NCBI GenBank assembly: GCA_019915135.1
Contig: JAHLMK010000019.1
Location: 434,001-498,000, forward strand
Direction: 5' to 3'
DNA: 64,000 nucleotides
Origin: Strobilurus pachycystidiatus
Lineage: Eukaryota > Basidiomycota > Agaricomycetes > Agaricales > Physalacriaceae
The notes below the pieces were generated by a model. The model worked only from the letters and a program-made list of their open reading frames with translations. It did not search any database and was not told where the DNA came from. Positions 35,684-47,416 of this stretch are shown piece after piece. The first letter of the stretch is position 1. Each line of letters begins with the position of its first letter. The position numbers and the translations under genes are program-made.

Positions 35684-36779
35684 ATGAGCTCGAGTACCCA
35701 AAGCTCCGATATCCTCTCTGCATCTGAAGCGATGGCCTGGTATGTCTTTCTTCACATACTGGCTCGCTTGGTCTCCTCTGACGCGACTTGTAGTCCACCA
35801 CGCATTCTACGTACTTCAGGCATCCTGAACATCGACTTGAACTCGAAGGGTATCGCTAGCTCACTGTCGAGCGACCCCGAGCCTCGGAGTACGCTGTTCA
35901 CCGAGGATGACATTCATGATAACGTCGGAAAGCCGCCAAAGTTTCGGCGCAAGGACTTGTGAGCACTACTCGTTATCTTTGCTTGTTCCGCCACTTGACG
36001 CTTCTCCTTCGCAGCCAGTCCTTGAATCTAGCGTCCCGATTGCCCTCGGCTCATGATCGTTTGGAACCACCGGCTAACCCACCCATCGTTGCCCCGCCCC
36101 GCCTTGCCCGAGTTCTGAATCTCCAAGTTGACAAATCCGCATCGAAGACTGAATTCGAACGGGAAAGGGAGGAAGTTGACGAGAAGCCTACAGCTCAGAC
36201 TGTACCGCCATCGAAGACGACGCGGGTACTCCGCTCTAGGTATGTGTTCCTACGAGACCAAAAGTACTCACCTCACCACCCGACTTCAGTAAAAAACGGC
36301 CTGTTACCGAGAACACTGACTTGATTCTCGTATCCGCTCCACCCATGAAGAAGGCTCGGGCTCGATCCTTGCACACGAGGGTGAAGGACAAATTCCTGCG
36401 GCAGGAGGAGTTTGAGACGTGGTTGAAAGCAGGCCGCAAAGCACCCGCCTCGACAAAGACCGACGTTCAATCCGGCCTTCTCCTCAACAAGAACGCGTCC
36501 AAGGAGGAGACCGATGCGGAGAACGCTCTCCGGCGCAAGGAGCTTCTTCAGAAGGATCCCTGGGTGGTCGCAGCGACCGTCCAACCTTATCAGGTTACCT
36601 GTCGAGGCTGCAACATTCCTGTCAAGCTCGATGCGCGTGGCTCGAACAAGAGGGCGGCTTCTGATAGTGCTACAGCGCAGCCGTCTACTGGGCAGTATTA
36701 CGCCTCTAATTGGCATAAGCACGCACGGCAGTGCGGTACGATCTACGAAAAGTTCGCAGAAGGGACGGGGAGGGTGTAG
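35684..36779 (+). CDS. A2: Cys2-His-Cys finger protein, paralogue of A1
   Basis: Three exons (35684-35958, 36015-36239, 36290-36779) join in frame to 329 residues. The ILSASEAMAW..SPPRILRTSGIL block matches the A1 N-terminus. The C-terminal domain has QEEFETWLKAGRK, DPWV..TVQPYQV, C271-RG-C274, KLDAR, YYASNW308, His311 and Cys315. A 54-nt segment after 'AMAW' begins gtatgt and ends ttgtag. Both splicing and read-through keep the frame, so it is a candidate optional intron; A1 has a 48-nt counterpart with a poorer donor. The gene looks intact and is the likely functional A copy together with A1. A nucleic-acid or protein-binding role is inferred from the finger only. Confidence 0.8.
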
Positions 36780-38691
36780 TTGAGTCTTTTTGGCAATCAT
36801 GGTAGTCTTAGTTTGTTTATCGATGTACGAGTATATGTATTGACTTTATGTATTCACGCGGAATGGACGGTGAATGTTAATTAACATGGCGGTCACGGTT
36901 TCGCAACGAATGAATGTCAGACTCAATGGTTCACAATTATCACGGGTCAAGGCGTCGCAGCATTGACTCTTCCTGCATCCCAGAGACCATCGTTGGGGTC
37001 TGCTCGGTGCGGATCAACTTCAAGGATTCTACTCGTCCTGTTCCAAGTCTGAGTAGTCACGTCCCTCGACAAAGGATCAGAAAGGCGTGGATTCGGAGGG
37101 ACGAGACAAAATGATCAATGCGAGATCCAAATCCGAGTCGGGGCGTCGTCGGCCGAATGCTCTTTGCCTTATAACTGCGACAACGATATAATATCAACCG
37201 CCGTCTGCCTCGCCGACGTTCCTTGTTTTGAGGGCACGTCGTCCAATGATAATAAATCATCTCTGAGTCCTCCTTGGTTCCGCGACAAGCAAAATTCGAC
37301 GGGCAGAACTTCGGTGCGTGTCAAGCACATTGGGCTATATCGTTAGCTGACAGCTAGTCAGCCCACCAATTCCCCGGCGTTCAGCATCAATCAATGGAGG
37401 CAGGCCTTCTGTGAGGCCGCAGGCGTGGACATTGCGGTCAATATGGCCAGTCAACAGCGTCCAGGACGGCTATAATCGATCCTGCTTCATCTCTAACGAC
37501 CTGCCGACGTTTTCATCCAGAAAGACCCTTGCCGCACTCTCCTTGGCGAAGTCCAACCGATCCTGTAGTATGACGCGTCAAACGATATATTCGTTGTAAT
37601 TTGTTACCGCGGACTCAAAAACAGGCTGCGCGCTTTCATTGGCTTCCCGCCCTTCACCTCCACACAGTCTGTTTCCCGGCCCGGTGAGCCCTTGCGGCCC
37701 TGGCGACCTGCACCAGAGTGCCAAGTCACTTGCCTCTCGGACGAATTTTCGAACGTTTTACGCATTCCTCCACGCCAACCACGCCGAGAAAGATCACGAA
37801 GCGTTGCTCTGTTCTGTACGCCGGCCCTGGATCTCGTTCAAGAAGTACGACAAATAGGACTGCCTCTACTTTCTTCGGGACACCACCTTTCACGACATGA
37901 TCCTGGCGCGGGACGCTCTATGCGGCGTGTTCTCCGGACCGTCGACCTTGATAATTGAGGTATCGCATCCTCCCAGAAGCAAGTGGTGAAAGGTACGTTC
38001 CGTGTTTCACTTACCTTCCGACAGACCACGGACTGATGTGAGTACGATTACAGGTAAGATAGAGGCCGGAGCGTCGCTCAGGACCTGGCGTTTATCGAGG
38101 CTTTCTGCTAGGACGGCAAGGTCACGTATGACTAAGTGTATGATTCAGAGGTCCTGGACGCAGCCATACATGAAACGCGTAGTTTCGCGTTCGTGGCAAT
38201 ACTCGCCTTGTTATCTGTATAGTCTCACCAGGCGAATAGATAACTGAGATATCACGTACGTGAAACAGTATGTCGATTGCTCCCTTATCATCTCTGACAA
38301 AGAATCAATAACTTGCTGGACTAGTGGCGTGATCTTGACGCGTCCAGTTGCAGAAGTGAATTGCCTTTGTACACCGACAATATCAGAGAAGGAACTCCGC
38401 GAGACCACAGTATGCCCCGGGATTGTCGGCTTGTTCACGTCCTCTGTCGTCGGAGTGGCTCTAGGTACTATCAGACTCAGATGAGCAGGAACATCATGGA
38501 CTCGTTCCCTCAGAATGTGAGTGTTGCCATACCACCCCAAGCATGTGATGTGGCGTCTTTCTCCGCTTACTCTCGAATGTTTCAATTCGTGATCGGCAAT
38601 GATATGACAAATCCTACGCCTTGTAGGCTATACAAAGGGACTATCTCGTCCATCAGTGCAGCAGAACTCTACCACTTCCTGAACTCAGACC
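36780..38691. other. 1.9-kb stretch outside the right arm without a confident gene
   Basis: Homology to the left arm ends at the A2 stop. Around 37640-37980 plus-strand frames look weakly protein-like (EKDHEALLCSVRRPWISF, then DTTFHDMILARDALCGVFSG) but are broken by stops. They may be gene remains. No counterpart of the short-exon gene at 14.2 kb is visible. The last 200 bp are the 5' flank of the membrane-protein gene. Confidence 0.35.
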
Positions 38692-40045
38692 ATGGCCTTC
38701 ACCCCCGCTGCCGCAACCTTCGTGTCCCTATTCTGCGAGACCTCGCTACATGGTACGTGCTTGTTTGTGGTCATCGACGAATTACCGCAACACGCGCTAA
38801 TGATTCTACAGGAATATACACTGTGATATTCGTCGGAGCGGTGTATCTCTTTTGGTAGGTGTTGATATCAAGGATTACATGCTCGATGGGTTGAACGAAA
38901 GTAGGCAGCGGAAGGGCTTCCCGAACTCGCGGCTCGGGACAATCATCAAGATACTGACCATCCTCATGTACATCATCTCTACGGTGCATTTGGGTCTCGC
39001 AATGGCCGTGGACTATGCCGCATTTGCGGTGCATGGGGACGCAACTCAAGTCTTCGCGAAACAGTGCTCTAGCTATACTGCAGTCCTAGTCAGCCTCGAA
39101 GCGGTGAACGTATGTTTTGATCCTCTATTTCGACTCGGGAGTCTGTACAGTGCGACTGACCTGAACGGCTCAGTGTGTGCTAGCGGACTTGATCCTTATA
39201 TGGCGGGCATGGGTGCTCTGTAATCGCAACTGGAAGATTGTCGTCGTTCCGACCTGCTCCTTGGTTGGCACCATCAGTATGTCTCTTTTTTTTGTATGTC
39301 TGATACCTTCTACTGATGCATATACCTAAGTCTGCGTTAGCGGCCTAGTACACGGAATTGTATATGGCGCAACGGCAACAGATGGCTCGGATGCCAGCTT
39401 CGACGCAATATTCACCAGTGATATGAACTCATGGGAGCTCTCTTACGCGGCTCTCACCTTTCTCACGAATATTATTGCCACCAGTCTTATTGCGGGCCGT
39501 ATATGGTAGGTGTCGCTTTCTTTAGTCCCCCGGCTAGCCGTGACGTTGTGTTGCAGGTATCACCGGCGCATGTTACAAAAGGCCAATCTCAAAAGTTTGA
39601 CGGGGAAGAAGTACCTCGGCATCATGCTCATCATCGTTGAATCCGGTCTTCTCTACTTGATCTCCTGGGTCCTTTTCATGGTTATGGCCATCCTTGGGCA
39701 CCCCGCCTTTGTTGTCATCGTCGACAGCATCTCTCAGATCACGGTCTGTCCATTTGTCTCCTCTCATGCTTCCGTTGCCTGACTCGGATGCAGGGCATCA
39801 TTCCAACGCTCATTGTCGTTCTGGTATCGGTAAAATCCGATGCTGAGTCTCAGATGTCCTACGCATCTGCATACTACTCCAAGACCACTGGCAATGCCAC
39901 ATTCCGTGTCGCTCGCCCAGAGCAAACCGAGGACACGTACAGTCTTCCAGAACCAAGTGGCATTCTTGCCGCGTCCCCCGATATCAACACGGATCAGTCG
40001 GTGGAAATGGACGAATCACAAAGCAAGATTGATACAATCGTTTAA
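38692..40045 (+). CDS. Seven-helix integral membrane protein, agaricomycete family
   Basis: Seven exons (38692-38752, 38812-38854, 38902-39109, 39174-39276, 39331-39505, 39557-39743, 39794-40045) join in frame to 342 residues. MAFTPAAATFVSLFCETSLHG leads into about seven hydrophobic helices. These include IKILTILMYIISTVHLGLAM, the conserved CVLADLILIWRAWVLCNRNW, YAALTFLTNIIATSLIAG and IVESGLLYLISWVLFMVMA. The C-terminal 80 residues are polar and Ser/Thr-rich. The pattern fits the large, uncharacterised fungal seven-helix family often annotated as DUF6533/DUF6534-like. A 47-nt intron at 38855-38901 explains an apparent frame change after VYLF. A role in sensing or transport is unproven. Confidence 0.82.
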
Positions 40046-40596
40046 AGTAGAAATAAAGACTGGCGGCCAAGAGAAGCGCACTTAGAAAGAAAAGTAACCT
40101 TGAGCCACACAAAAACATCAGGGATTGAACTTGATAACAACAGCAAACCTCTCAAGTAGAGTCTAGTAGACGACTAGTACCCTTTTGCCAATATACTTTG
40201 TATCTGTTCTTATCGTCGAACTCGATTCAGAGTGATTCAAACTTTGAGCTGCAGCCTGCATTGGGGCATGATTTAGGCGGTCTTCGAGTCAGACCATACT
40301 GTCACTTAGACTGATACGGGCTCCAACAGAGTTGCTTCAAACTGAACTGACTGCTGACTTCTTGACCTCGGATCATCCGAGTCCGCCTGGGCATCCGCGT
40401 TAGTCCAAGCATTCATTTCGCGTGTAGTCTCAGTCAGCCTGATACATCACCTTACAAAGGATCGGAACTTCCATCGGTGTGTCAGTGATCTTGGGAGCGA
40501 TACAGGAAGCTGAGCATAAAAGGAGGATTGCCTAGAGCCAATGATCCCACCTTCACTGGCACTGGAACCACGACTAGCAGAACGACCAAAACCAGA
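40046..40596. other. Intergenic, nothing recognised
   Basis: This is the 3' flank of the membrane-protein gene and the 5' flank of the glutathione transferase. 'gcataaaag' at about 40515 could serve as a TATA-like element about 80 bp before the GST start. Confidence 0.4.
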
Positions 40597-41421
40597 ATGT
40601 CTCCTTCCATCGTGTTCTACGACATACCCTCCCTCTTCCCTGAATCACTGTCCGCGTCGCCGAATTGCGCCAAGACTAGGTATGCAAAGCTCAGTGAAGA
40701 ACTCGGAGGACTGGCATGACGAAACGCACGCATACTACGTAGGTGTGCCCTGAACTTCAAGAGGCTCGAATACACGACCGTCTGGGTCGATCTCACCGAC
40801 ATCGAAGCGCTCTATCACAAGCTCGACATCCCAGCGTCGAGCACTCATCCAGACGGAAGCCCATACTACACACTCCCGGTCATACACGACTCGTCAACGG
40901 GCGCGATTGTGTCAGAGTCGCTGGCGATAGCGCGGTACCTCGACGCCACATACCCCACCGCGCCAAAGCTTCTTCCCCTTGGAGAGGAGTCATACGTTCT
41001 CCACAAAGTCCTCATGGACGCAATTCTCGGGAAGATAGGCGGCAGTCTGCCCAGGGTCTTGGGTGCGGCGTCGTTCCCCAAGATGACGCCCGCCTCGCAA
41101 GCGTATGTGGCGGCTCGTATGAAGAAGGCTGGTGTGTCTGTGGATGCTGACGAACAGCGTGCGGAGGAGTGGGCTAAGATCCAGGCGAGTTTGGGCCAGA
41201 TCGATAAGTGGTATGAAGGGAAGCGGTTTATGGTCGAGGATAAGCTGTCTTTCGCGGACATACAGGTGGGAGTGTGGCTTCTTTGGATGTACTTGGCGTT
41301 TGGGGCGGAGAGTCAGGAGTGGGAGGATGTGGCGGGCTGGCACGGCGGACGGTGGAGAAGGTTGGTGAACGAGTTGAGAGCGCTTGAGTATCGGGAAATC
41401 GCCAGTCAGACAGAGAGATAA
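40597..41421 (+). CDS. Glutathione S-transferase-like protein
   Basis: Two exons (40597-40679, 40743-41421) give 253 residues. The N-terminal thioredoxin-like half has IVFYDIPS, SPNCAKTRCALNFKRLEYTTVWVDL, the cis-Pro run YYTLPVIHD and SESLAIARYLDATYP, the glutathione-contacting E-S pair. The C-terminal helical half has LSFADIQVGVWLLWMYL, the usual N-capping Asp region. It resembles fungal GSTs related to UstS and to etherase-like GSTs of wood-decay fungi. It would conjugate or reduce small electrophiles in the cytosol. The substrate cannot be read from sequence. The gene is intact. Confidence 0.87.
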
Positions 41422-41628
41422 CGTATTCAGCTGTATCACCACCATGCTTGCAATAGCCATGAACGATTACCATGAGAGTAAGGCCTCGGTCATAGCTAGA
41501 AGATTTGGAGGCTTTGGAGTAGAAGACTACAGTACGTCGTGATCGTGTCGGATTGAGTAGCGGAAGTCGGTCCGGCGGCTCTGAACACCCAACTGGCTTT
41601 TTTCTCCTCCGCCTTTCTCTGCCATGTC

Positions 41629-42570
41629 ATGATGTCATCCAACCCCGCAGCGTCATCCTCCCATCTTGCGCCCGTCTCTCTCACCGACGCGGAAGTTACC
41701 GAAGGCCTTGCATTCCCACTCTCCACCAGACCAGTCGCATTCCATCACGCTCTACTACAGCAAGAAGCCGACGACTGTGTCCATTTCTCGACCATCTACA
41801 AGCACGCATGCACGCCCAACTCCTTACAGCGCCATGTACTTCCATATCTCTCCATTTCCTCACCGAACCTGCCCACGTTGCAATCGCACAGGCGCTTTGT
41901 ACGCAGATTCTCCCTACTGCAAGATGACGCGCCTGCATCTGGTGCCCTGATACTGCAATCTCCGTCTGCAAAACACCACCGATTCCAGCTTCTATATGAG
42001 GACCTTCCCGTTGCTGACTGGCGACTCCTCCCTTCCGTCGTAAAGAAACATCATATCAATTCCTCCCACCATCGTTCTGTGGAAGAGACTATCGAGGCGC
42101 TCCTCCGACGCTATTCTCTTATTCCTGTTCCTTACGTCCGCTCTTTACTCTCGCACTGCCAATGCCACCACCAACCTCGAAAACGAGTCTTGGGAGATCG
42201 TTCCAATCTCCATAAACCTCCAGCCAAGCGACGGAGAAGAGGATCTGGATCTCTGCGCTCTCCCTTTGCACTCAGACTTGATGCTTGTGGTCCTCAGCGG
42301 AACCACTCTCCTTTGCCGCCCTCTTCGCCATTACCTCTATCTTCTCCTTTCATTCCCATAGCCTCCTCGCCAGAGCTCATTATCATATCCGGAGTCAGCG
42401 CATGCTCTGAGGTATATTCGGACGACGATGAGGAAGAGTTTGCGGTCAGCGAGGAGTCAGATTCGGATGAAGGGCAGGTGCTGACTTTGACAGAGGCCTA
42501 TGAGATGCCGTCTGACAATGGGTACGATTTTGAGGCCTCTCGGGCAAGGATATTTGGACAGGCTTGGTGA
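41629..42570 (+). CDS. Hypothetical single-exon protein
   Basis: One uninterrupted frame of 313 residues in a neighbourhood where most genes have introns. There are no recognised domains. The protein is rich in Ser, Pro and His. It has a basic patch KPPAKRRRRGSGS that could be a nuclear localisation signal. Near the C-terminus there is an acidic stretch (SDDDEEEFAVSEESDSDEG). The start is the first ATG of the frame; an overlapping ATG at 41624 is in another frame. It ends 295 bp before the SNF2 gene. A nuclear protein is a guess from composition. Confidence 0.6.
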   Translation: MMSSNPAASSSHLAPVSLTDAEVTEGLAFPLSTRPVAFHHALLQQEADDCVHFSTIYKHACTPNSLQRHVLPYLSISSPNLPTLQSHRRFVRRFSLLQDDAPASGALILQSPSAKHHRFQLLYEDLPVADWRLLPSVVKKHHINSSHHRSVEETIEALLRRYSLIPVPYVRSLLSHCQCHHQPRKRVLGDRSNLHKPPAKRRRRGSGSLRSPFALRLDACGPQRNHSPLPPSSPLPLSSPFIPIASSPELIIISGVSACSEVYSDDDEEEFAVSEESDSDEGQVLTLTEAYEMPSDNGYDFEASRARIFGQAW

Positions 42571-42864
42571 CCTGGCTTCTCTAACGAAAATTTTCTTGTA
42601 CATTTCCAGTCCAGATCTCTTTTTCAATGCACATACAAACCACGGAGATACATAGATAAATTAGGCCATGAGATCTTGAGATCCCACCCAATGACACTCA
42701 GCCGCTCCGTTTTTTACTCTGCAACAACCTGAGAACTGGCATCGGCTATCGCGCCGAAGATCTGGACCCTGAGAAATCACGAAAAGACCTGCCCTAAAGT
42801 GCCAAATGGGGCGCAATGCAGAGCTGAAGCAGAGGCTGTTTCAATCTCCCACTACTTAACCGTA

Positions 42865-45800
42865 ATGACAGGCGACGAAAACACTCCCGTCGTTGCCTCC
42901 GCCATCCCGCCGGCCGTCTTCTACGGTGAACCGACGCGTAAAAGCGTGCGGATCAAGACCCAGCCGCAGCCGCCAACACCACCGCCTGCGCACAAGAAGA
43001 GAAAGAGTGTAGCGAATGACGCCGCCGATAGAGAGCGAAAGAGGCGCAAGGATGACAAGAAAGCCGTACGCTCCACAATTTCCCTGCTTGACGCCCTCTG
43101 ACAGGACTGTAGGCGACGACGCGCCAAAACGAGCGCAAAGAAGCCCGCGATGCGGCCATGAAGAGGTGGATCAAGGCCAACAGTCATATTCTGGCGCCTC
43201 TTCTGCCTGACAACACGCATGCTCTGGACGGCGGCGGACTGGGCGGCGCTCCGCAAGAGCACTGCGACATCCACGAGCAGCCATCGCTGATCCAGGGCGG
43301 GGAGATGAAGGACTACCAGGTCCGTTCACAGTTGCTGTCGATTAGACTGTCCTTAATCTGCTGTAGCTCCAAGGCCTCGCGTTTCTTGTGTATATGCACA
43401 AAAATGGTGCGTTTGCTGTTTGTGGCGCATACAGCTACTGAACCCTATCTTAGGGATGAATTGTATCCTTGGGGACGAGTACGTCTTGCTGTGCTTTCCT
43501 ATCCTGCTTTTTTGCTGATCTCTTCTAGGATGGGTCTGGGCAAAACCTTACAGGTTCGTTTGCGTCTTCGCAGTATTCCAACTCTAACCTTGATTTAGAC
43601 GCTGGCTCTTTTTGCCTATATCAAAGAACACGGTGCGATTGACGCCCCGCATCTGGTCATCTGTCCACTATCCGTGCTCTCTTCTTGGGAAGCTGTATGT
43701 CCGCCTACTTAGTTTGAGACGCCAATCTAAACGTTCTCTAGGAAGCAGCCCGCTGGGTCCCTTCTCTCCGCGTTCTACGGATCCACGGCCCAGCTGCGCA
43801 GCGCACATCACTCAAAAGCGCCTATCTTCCCAACGCGTACGACCTAGTCCTCACCACATACGAATCCTTCGTCGCCGAAGATGGGTGGTTCAAAACAAAG
43901 CCGTGGACCTACTGTGTTCTTGACGAAGGTCATCGTATCAAGAACTCCGGTACACAGACCGCGTCCCGCCTACAGGGTGTCGGCAGTCTGTACCGTCTCG
44001 TCTTGACCGGTACGCCCGTCCAGAACGACTTGAGCGAGGTCTGGGGGCTCTTGCATTACCTCTACCCCACGGTCTTCACCAGCCGGACAGAGGAGCGCTT
44101 CCGTACCGCGTTTGACCTGGGGAACGGGACGTACGACATCGCCTTTCTGAACGCCGTGCAGAAGCTCCTGAGCGTCGTCATGCTCCGGCGGACGAAGAAC
44201 ACGGTGCACATCGATGTCCCACCGAGGGAGGAGCTGACGGTGTTCATCCCGCTGAGCGAGGCGCAGAGGTTTTGGACGTACAGGATGCTGACGCAGATGG
44301 ATAGTGTGGATCTGGAACAGATTTTCGACTCGGGGATGAAAGTAGAGGATCGGACTTCCGAGCAGGCAAGGCAGGAAGTGTTGAGCCACTTGCAGTTGAC
44401 GCAGTCGAAGAACAACAACCAATGTGCGTGTTTCTCACCTTTTCTTTGTTTTTGGATTTGGAGCCTGATTGCCCCAGTGTGGCGCCGCCTCAACTTCATG
44501 TTGATGCAGTTGCTGCGGTTGTGTGATCAGTGAGTGTGTCTGTTCAGTACTCGACATCGTTACTCATGACGATGACAGCCCATATCTTGTTCCCGACGCA
44601 GAACCAGACCCATACATTCCTGGAGAGCACATTGTCGCATCGTCTTCGAAGCTGATTGCCGTCGACAAGATTCTTGCAGACGTCCTTCCCAAGGGGGAGC
44701 AAGTTTTGATATTTTCGGTATGTTTGTCCGCCCCAGCTTACTGTCTGATTCTGATAATGTTCATAGCAATGGACTGGGTATGTAGATAAGGATCTGCGAA
44801 AAGAGTTGTAATAATGTTTCGGATGCCTAGGATGCTCGATATGCTTTCGGACTTTTTGAGGTTGCGAAAGATCCCATTCGCTAGGCTTGATGGGAGTACG
44901 TTGAGGCCGAGACGGACGTTGGATATCAAGCTTGTTAGTTTCTTTTCATGCTTGGTTTGTATTCACGAACTGACTATTTGCCTAGTTCCAACGAGAAAAT
45001 TCGCGTACGTGACGTTCTTCAATCTTGTAGATTTTGACTCAACAAGTTACAGCGTACAAAGTTTTCCTGATCTCGACATCGGCTGGTGGTCTTGGTATGT
45101 TGTCGCCATCATTCCAATGTTTCTGTGGGCTGACGACTTTCTGATAGGTATCAACTTGACCAAAGCGAGCACGGTCATCATGGTCGATTCTTGCTGGAAT
45201 CCGCAGAATGACCTTCAGGCTATCGCTCGTGCACACCGTATCGGCCAGAAGCGTATCGTCAAGGTAAAATTTCTTTCTTCACGGTCGATATGCTAAGCTA
45301 AATTTTGATCACAGGTCTACCGCCTCATCTGCCGCGCCAGCGTCGAAGACCAGATGCTAGACCGAATTCGACGCAAGCTCTTCCTGTCTCTCAAAGTCAT
45401 GGACACCAACTCCTCTTCGCTCTCCGCCACTTCTGGTCCCGACCTTGGCCTTGGCGAATTGCGCGAGATCCTGCGGCGGGGAAGCAGCGCGCTGGACACG
45501 AACGACGGGATGACCCTCGCGCGGTTCCTCGACGCGCCGCTGGAGGAAATCTTGGACGTGTCGAGGCGGATCGCGAGCCCTGATAAGGTCGAGGTCCCGG
45601 AGCTGGATGGACTCAAGAGAGAGGCTACTATTCCAGTGATGAGTGCAGATGAGGAGGAAAGGCAGCTGTTGAGCGGGGTGGCGAGGGTGAGGACGCGGCT
45701 GTTTGAGGGGAAGCTCATTGAGCGGGTGCAGACCCAGGACTCGGATAAGGTGGGCGTGTTGAACGTCCAGACTGTGACGGTGGAGAGGTATGGGATGGCG

Positions 45801-46563
45801 AATCTGACGCCGGATCAGGTGGGTTGGGGTTTTGCTTTGTTCCTTGGAAGGGAGTTCTGACGAATGGATGTGACGATAGGTGCAGCAACGTGCAGAGGAA
45901 AGACATAGACTCGCCAAGGCGCAGAAGGTGAAGAGAGAGCGGAAGTTTGAGAATGAGGATTATTGTATCTACTGTCGGGATGGAGGGAGTGTGACGCTGT
46001 GTGAGGGGTGTCCTAGAGGTGGGTTTTCACCTAGTATTTCCTTTCGTCCAAGCACTAACCAGACTCTAGTTTTCCACGCTGATTGTGCTGGGCTTAGCTC
46101 GCGGGACATGAAGAAGCCGATGCTCTACTGCTCCCAGCACCGTTGTCATGGATGTGCACGGAACACCGACGCGTCTGGAGGAATGCTTTTCCGGTATGTT
46201 TCGATCTTTCCTTGGCAATGGTACTTAATGACGACTGAGAATGACGAAACAATAGATGTCAAACGTGCCCCCGCGCCTTTTGCGAGGAGTGTGCGCCGGC
46301 AGAACCAGATGTCGTTGGAGAGGTGTTGCCTGAATTGTCAGTCTCCATCTCCAAACTTATGTTGTTCCATGTGTGCTCACGGCGACGATAGCCAACTACT
46401 TGGCTTCCATGCCATGCCTGCGGCGTATTTCATCCGATGCGAGGACTGTTTGGCCTTGGCGAAAGACGAGCCCCTTTGGTGGGAGGCGGTTTGGGAGAAG
46501 GATTTGAGGACGGCGAAGGAGAGGGTGGAACGGGGTGAACATCTACATGCCCACGCCCATTAG
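42865..46563 (+). CDS. SNF2-family chromatin remodeller with C-terminal PHD-like module
   Basis: Many short introns interrupt a protein of about 950-1,000 residues. A basic N-terminus ([17 protein letters not shown]) precedes the two-lobed ATPase. Motif I is GDEMGLGKT (about 43460-43550), motif II LDEGH (about 43921), motif [12 protein letters not shown], then VLIFSQW in lobe 2 and motif [13 protein letters not shown] (about 45215). The overall arrangement ([35 protein letters not shown]) is ISWI/LSH-like. DEGH instead of DEAH is also known in the HELLS/LSH group. The C-terminus carries a Cys-rich module: [23 protein letters not shown], then CSQHRCHGC, a PHD-type histone reader, and a second cluster near CEDCL. 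It would slide or evict nucleosomes in the nucleus. No SANT-SLIDE was recognised, so it is not a plain ISWI. Confidence 0.88.
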
Positions 46564-47416
46564 AGATATATGTATCAGTCTTCCGTATTTTGATAATGCC
46601 TTCTACTAGACGCATAGAGTAGCATTCCTATACTTACTGTAGCATAGCGCTTGAGGTGTAACTTACTCTTGATTGTATGTATACGAATCAGCATATGTTG
46701 TTATTCCTCCTCGCCATAGGCGGCGGTCGCAGTACGTATATTTGAGCTTGGCCGTTTCAAGATTTCCGTGGGGAGCAGACGGTCTTCCCTGTGCTCTTTG
46801 CGGCTATCAAGAACCTCTCACTCTCAATTGTTAGAGGCGTGGGAGGAGGAGGAACGTTTCTACAACCCTAACCCGAGACGAACTGACCTCCTGACCTCCT
46901 GCTATCACGATCGCAATTTCATCTGGACGACGGAAGAAAGTTGAAGCGTACTACGTAGTTCCTGGGCCTTCCTGGGCTCGCAAAAGCGGGGAACGTGTAC
47001 ACGAGGGTCAACAACTCTCTGTGTCTTTCCATCTGAATCATGAACAGGTCCATAGAAAGAAGTACAGCTGTAGCGTCGAGAGCACTGACTTTGGATCCCA
47101 GGAGTCCTTGGCGCTTGACGATAGCCTGAAACAGTCTTGACTTCACATATAGATCGCAGACGTTGAACATGTACAACGGCATCATCCACGGGAGGCGTAC
47201 AGCATCATCCAAAGGGCGACCGCGCGGAAAAAGGAGCCTCCATCGAACTCCTCACATGACAATCTGACTGCATTGGCCTGCATTTTGACCTTTCTCCGCA
47301 TCGATCTTGCGGAGTTACCCCACATTTCGGGCTGGGGTCCCTACAGCAGCCGCACCAATAAAAAGGCTGGATTTTTTCCGCTTCTTCTTTCTTCGCCATC
47401 TTGTCCAGCAAACATC
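46564..47416. other. Intergenic, nothing recognised
   Basis: This is the 3' flank of the remodeller and promoter of the transporter. Minus-strand frames under 100 codons lack motifs. 'caataaaaag' at about 47356 may act as the core promoter of the transporter. Confidence 0.4.

Larger units (their letters stand above)
31730..36779 (-). repeat. Right arm of an inverted gene-block duplication (A2-B2-C2)
   Basis: This is the reverse-oriented counterpart of 16328-20955. It carries C2, B2 and A2 with the same relative order, intron positions and promoters. The two arms are about 10.8 kb apart. Distances within the arms are close: A-B start-to-start spacing is 1.28 kb on the left and 1.33 kb on the right. 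Confidence 0.88.

Noticed and set aside
16328..36779. The whole 20-kb interval as one giant transposon with 5-kb terminal inverted repeats
   Set aside because: No transposase or integrase gene, target duplication or sharp terminal motif could be seen at either outer edge, so I describe it only as an inverted segmental duplication.
38840..38905. Apparent frameshift in the seven-helix protein
   Set aside because: A 47-nt GT-AG intron (38855-38901) restores the frame, and all seven exons then sum to an exact reading.
46905..47411. Minus-strand frames before the transporter
   Set aside because: Short, motif-free and overlapping the likely transporter promoter.
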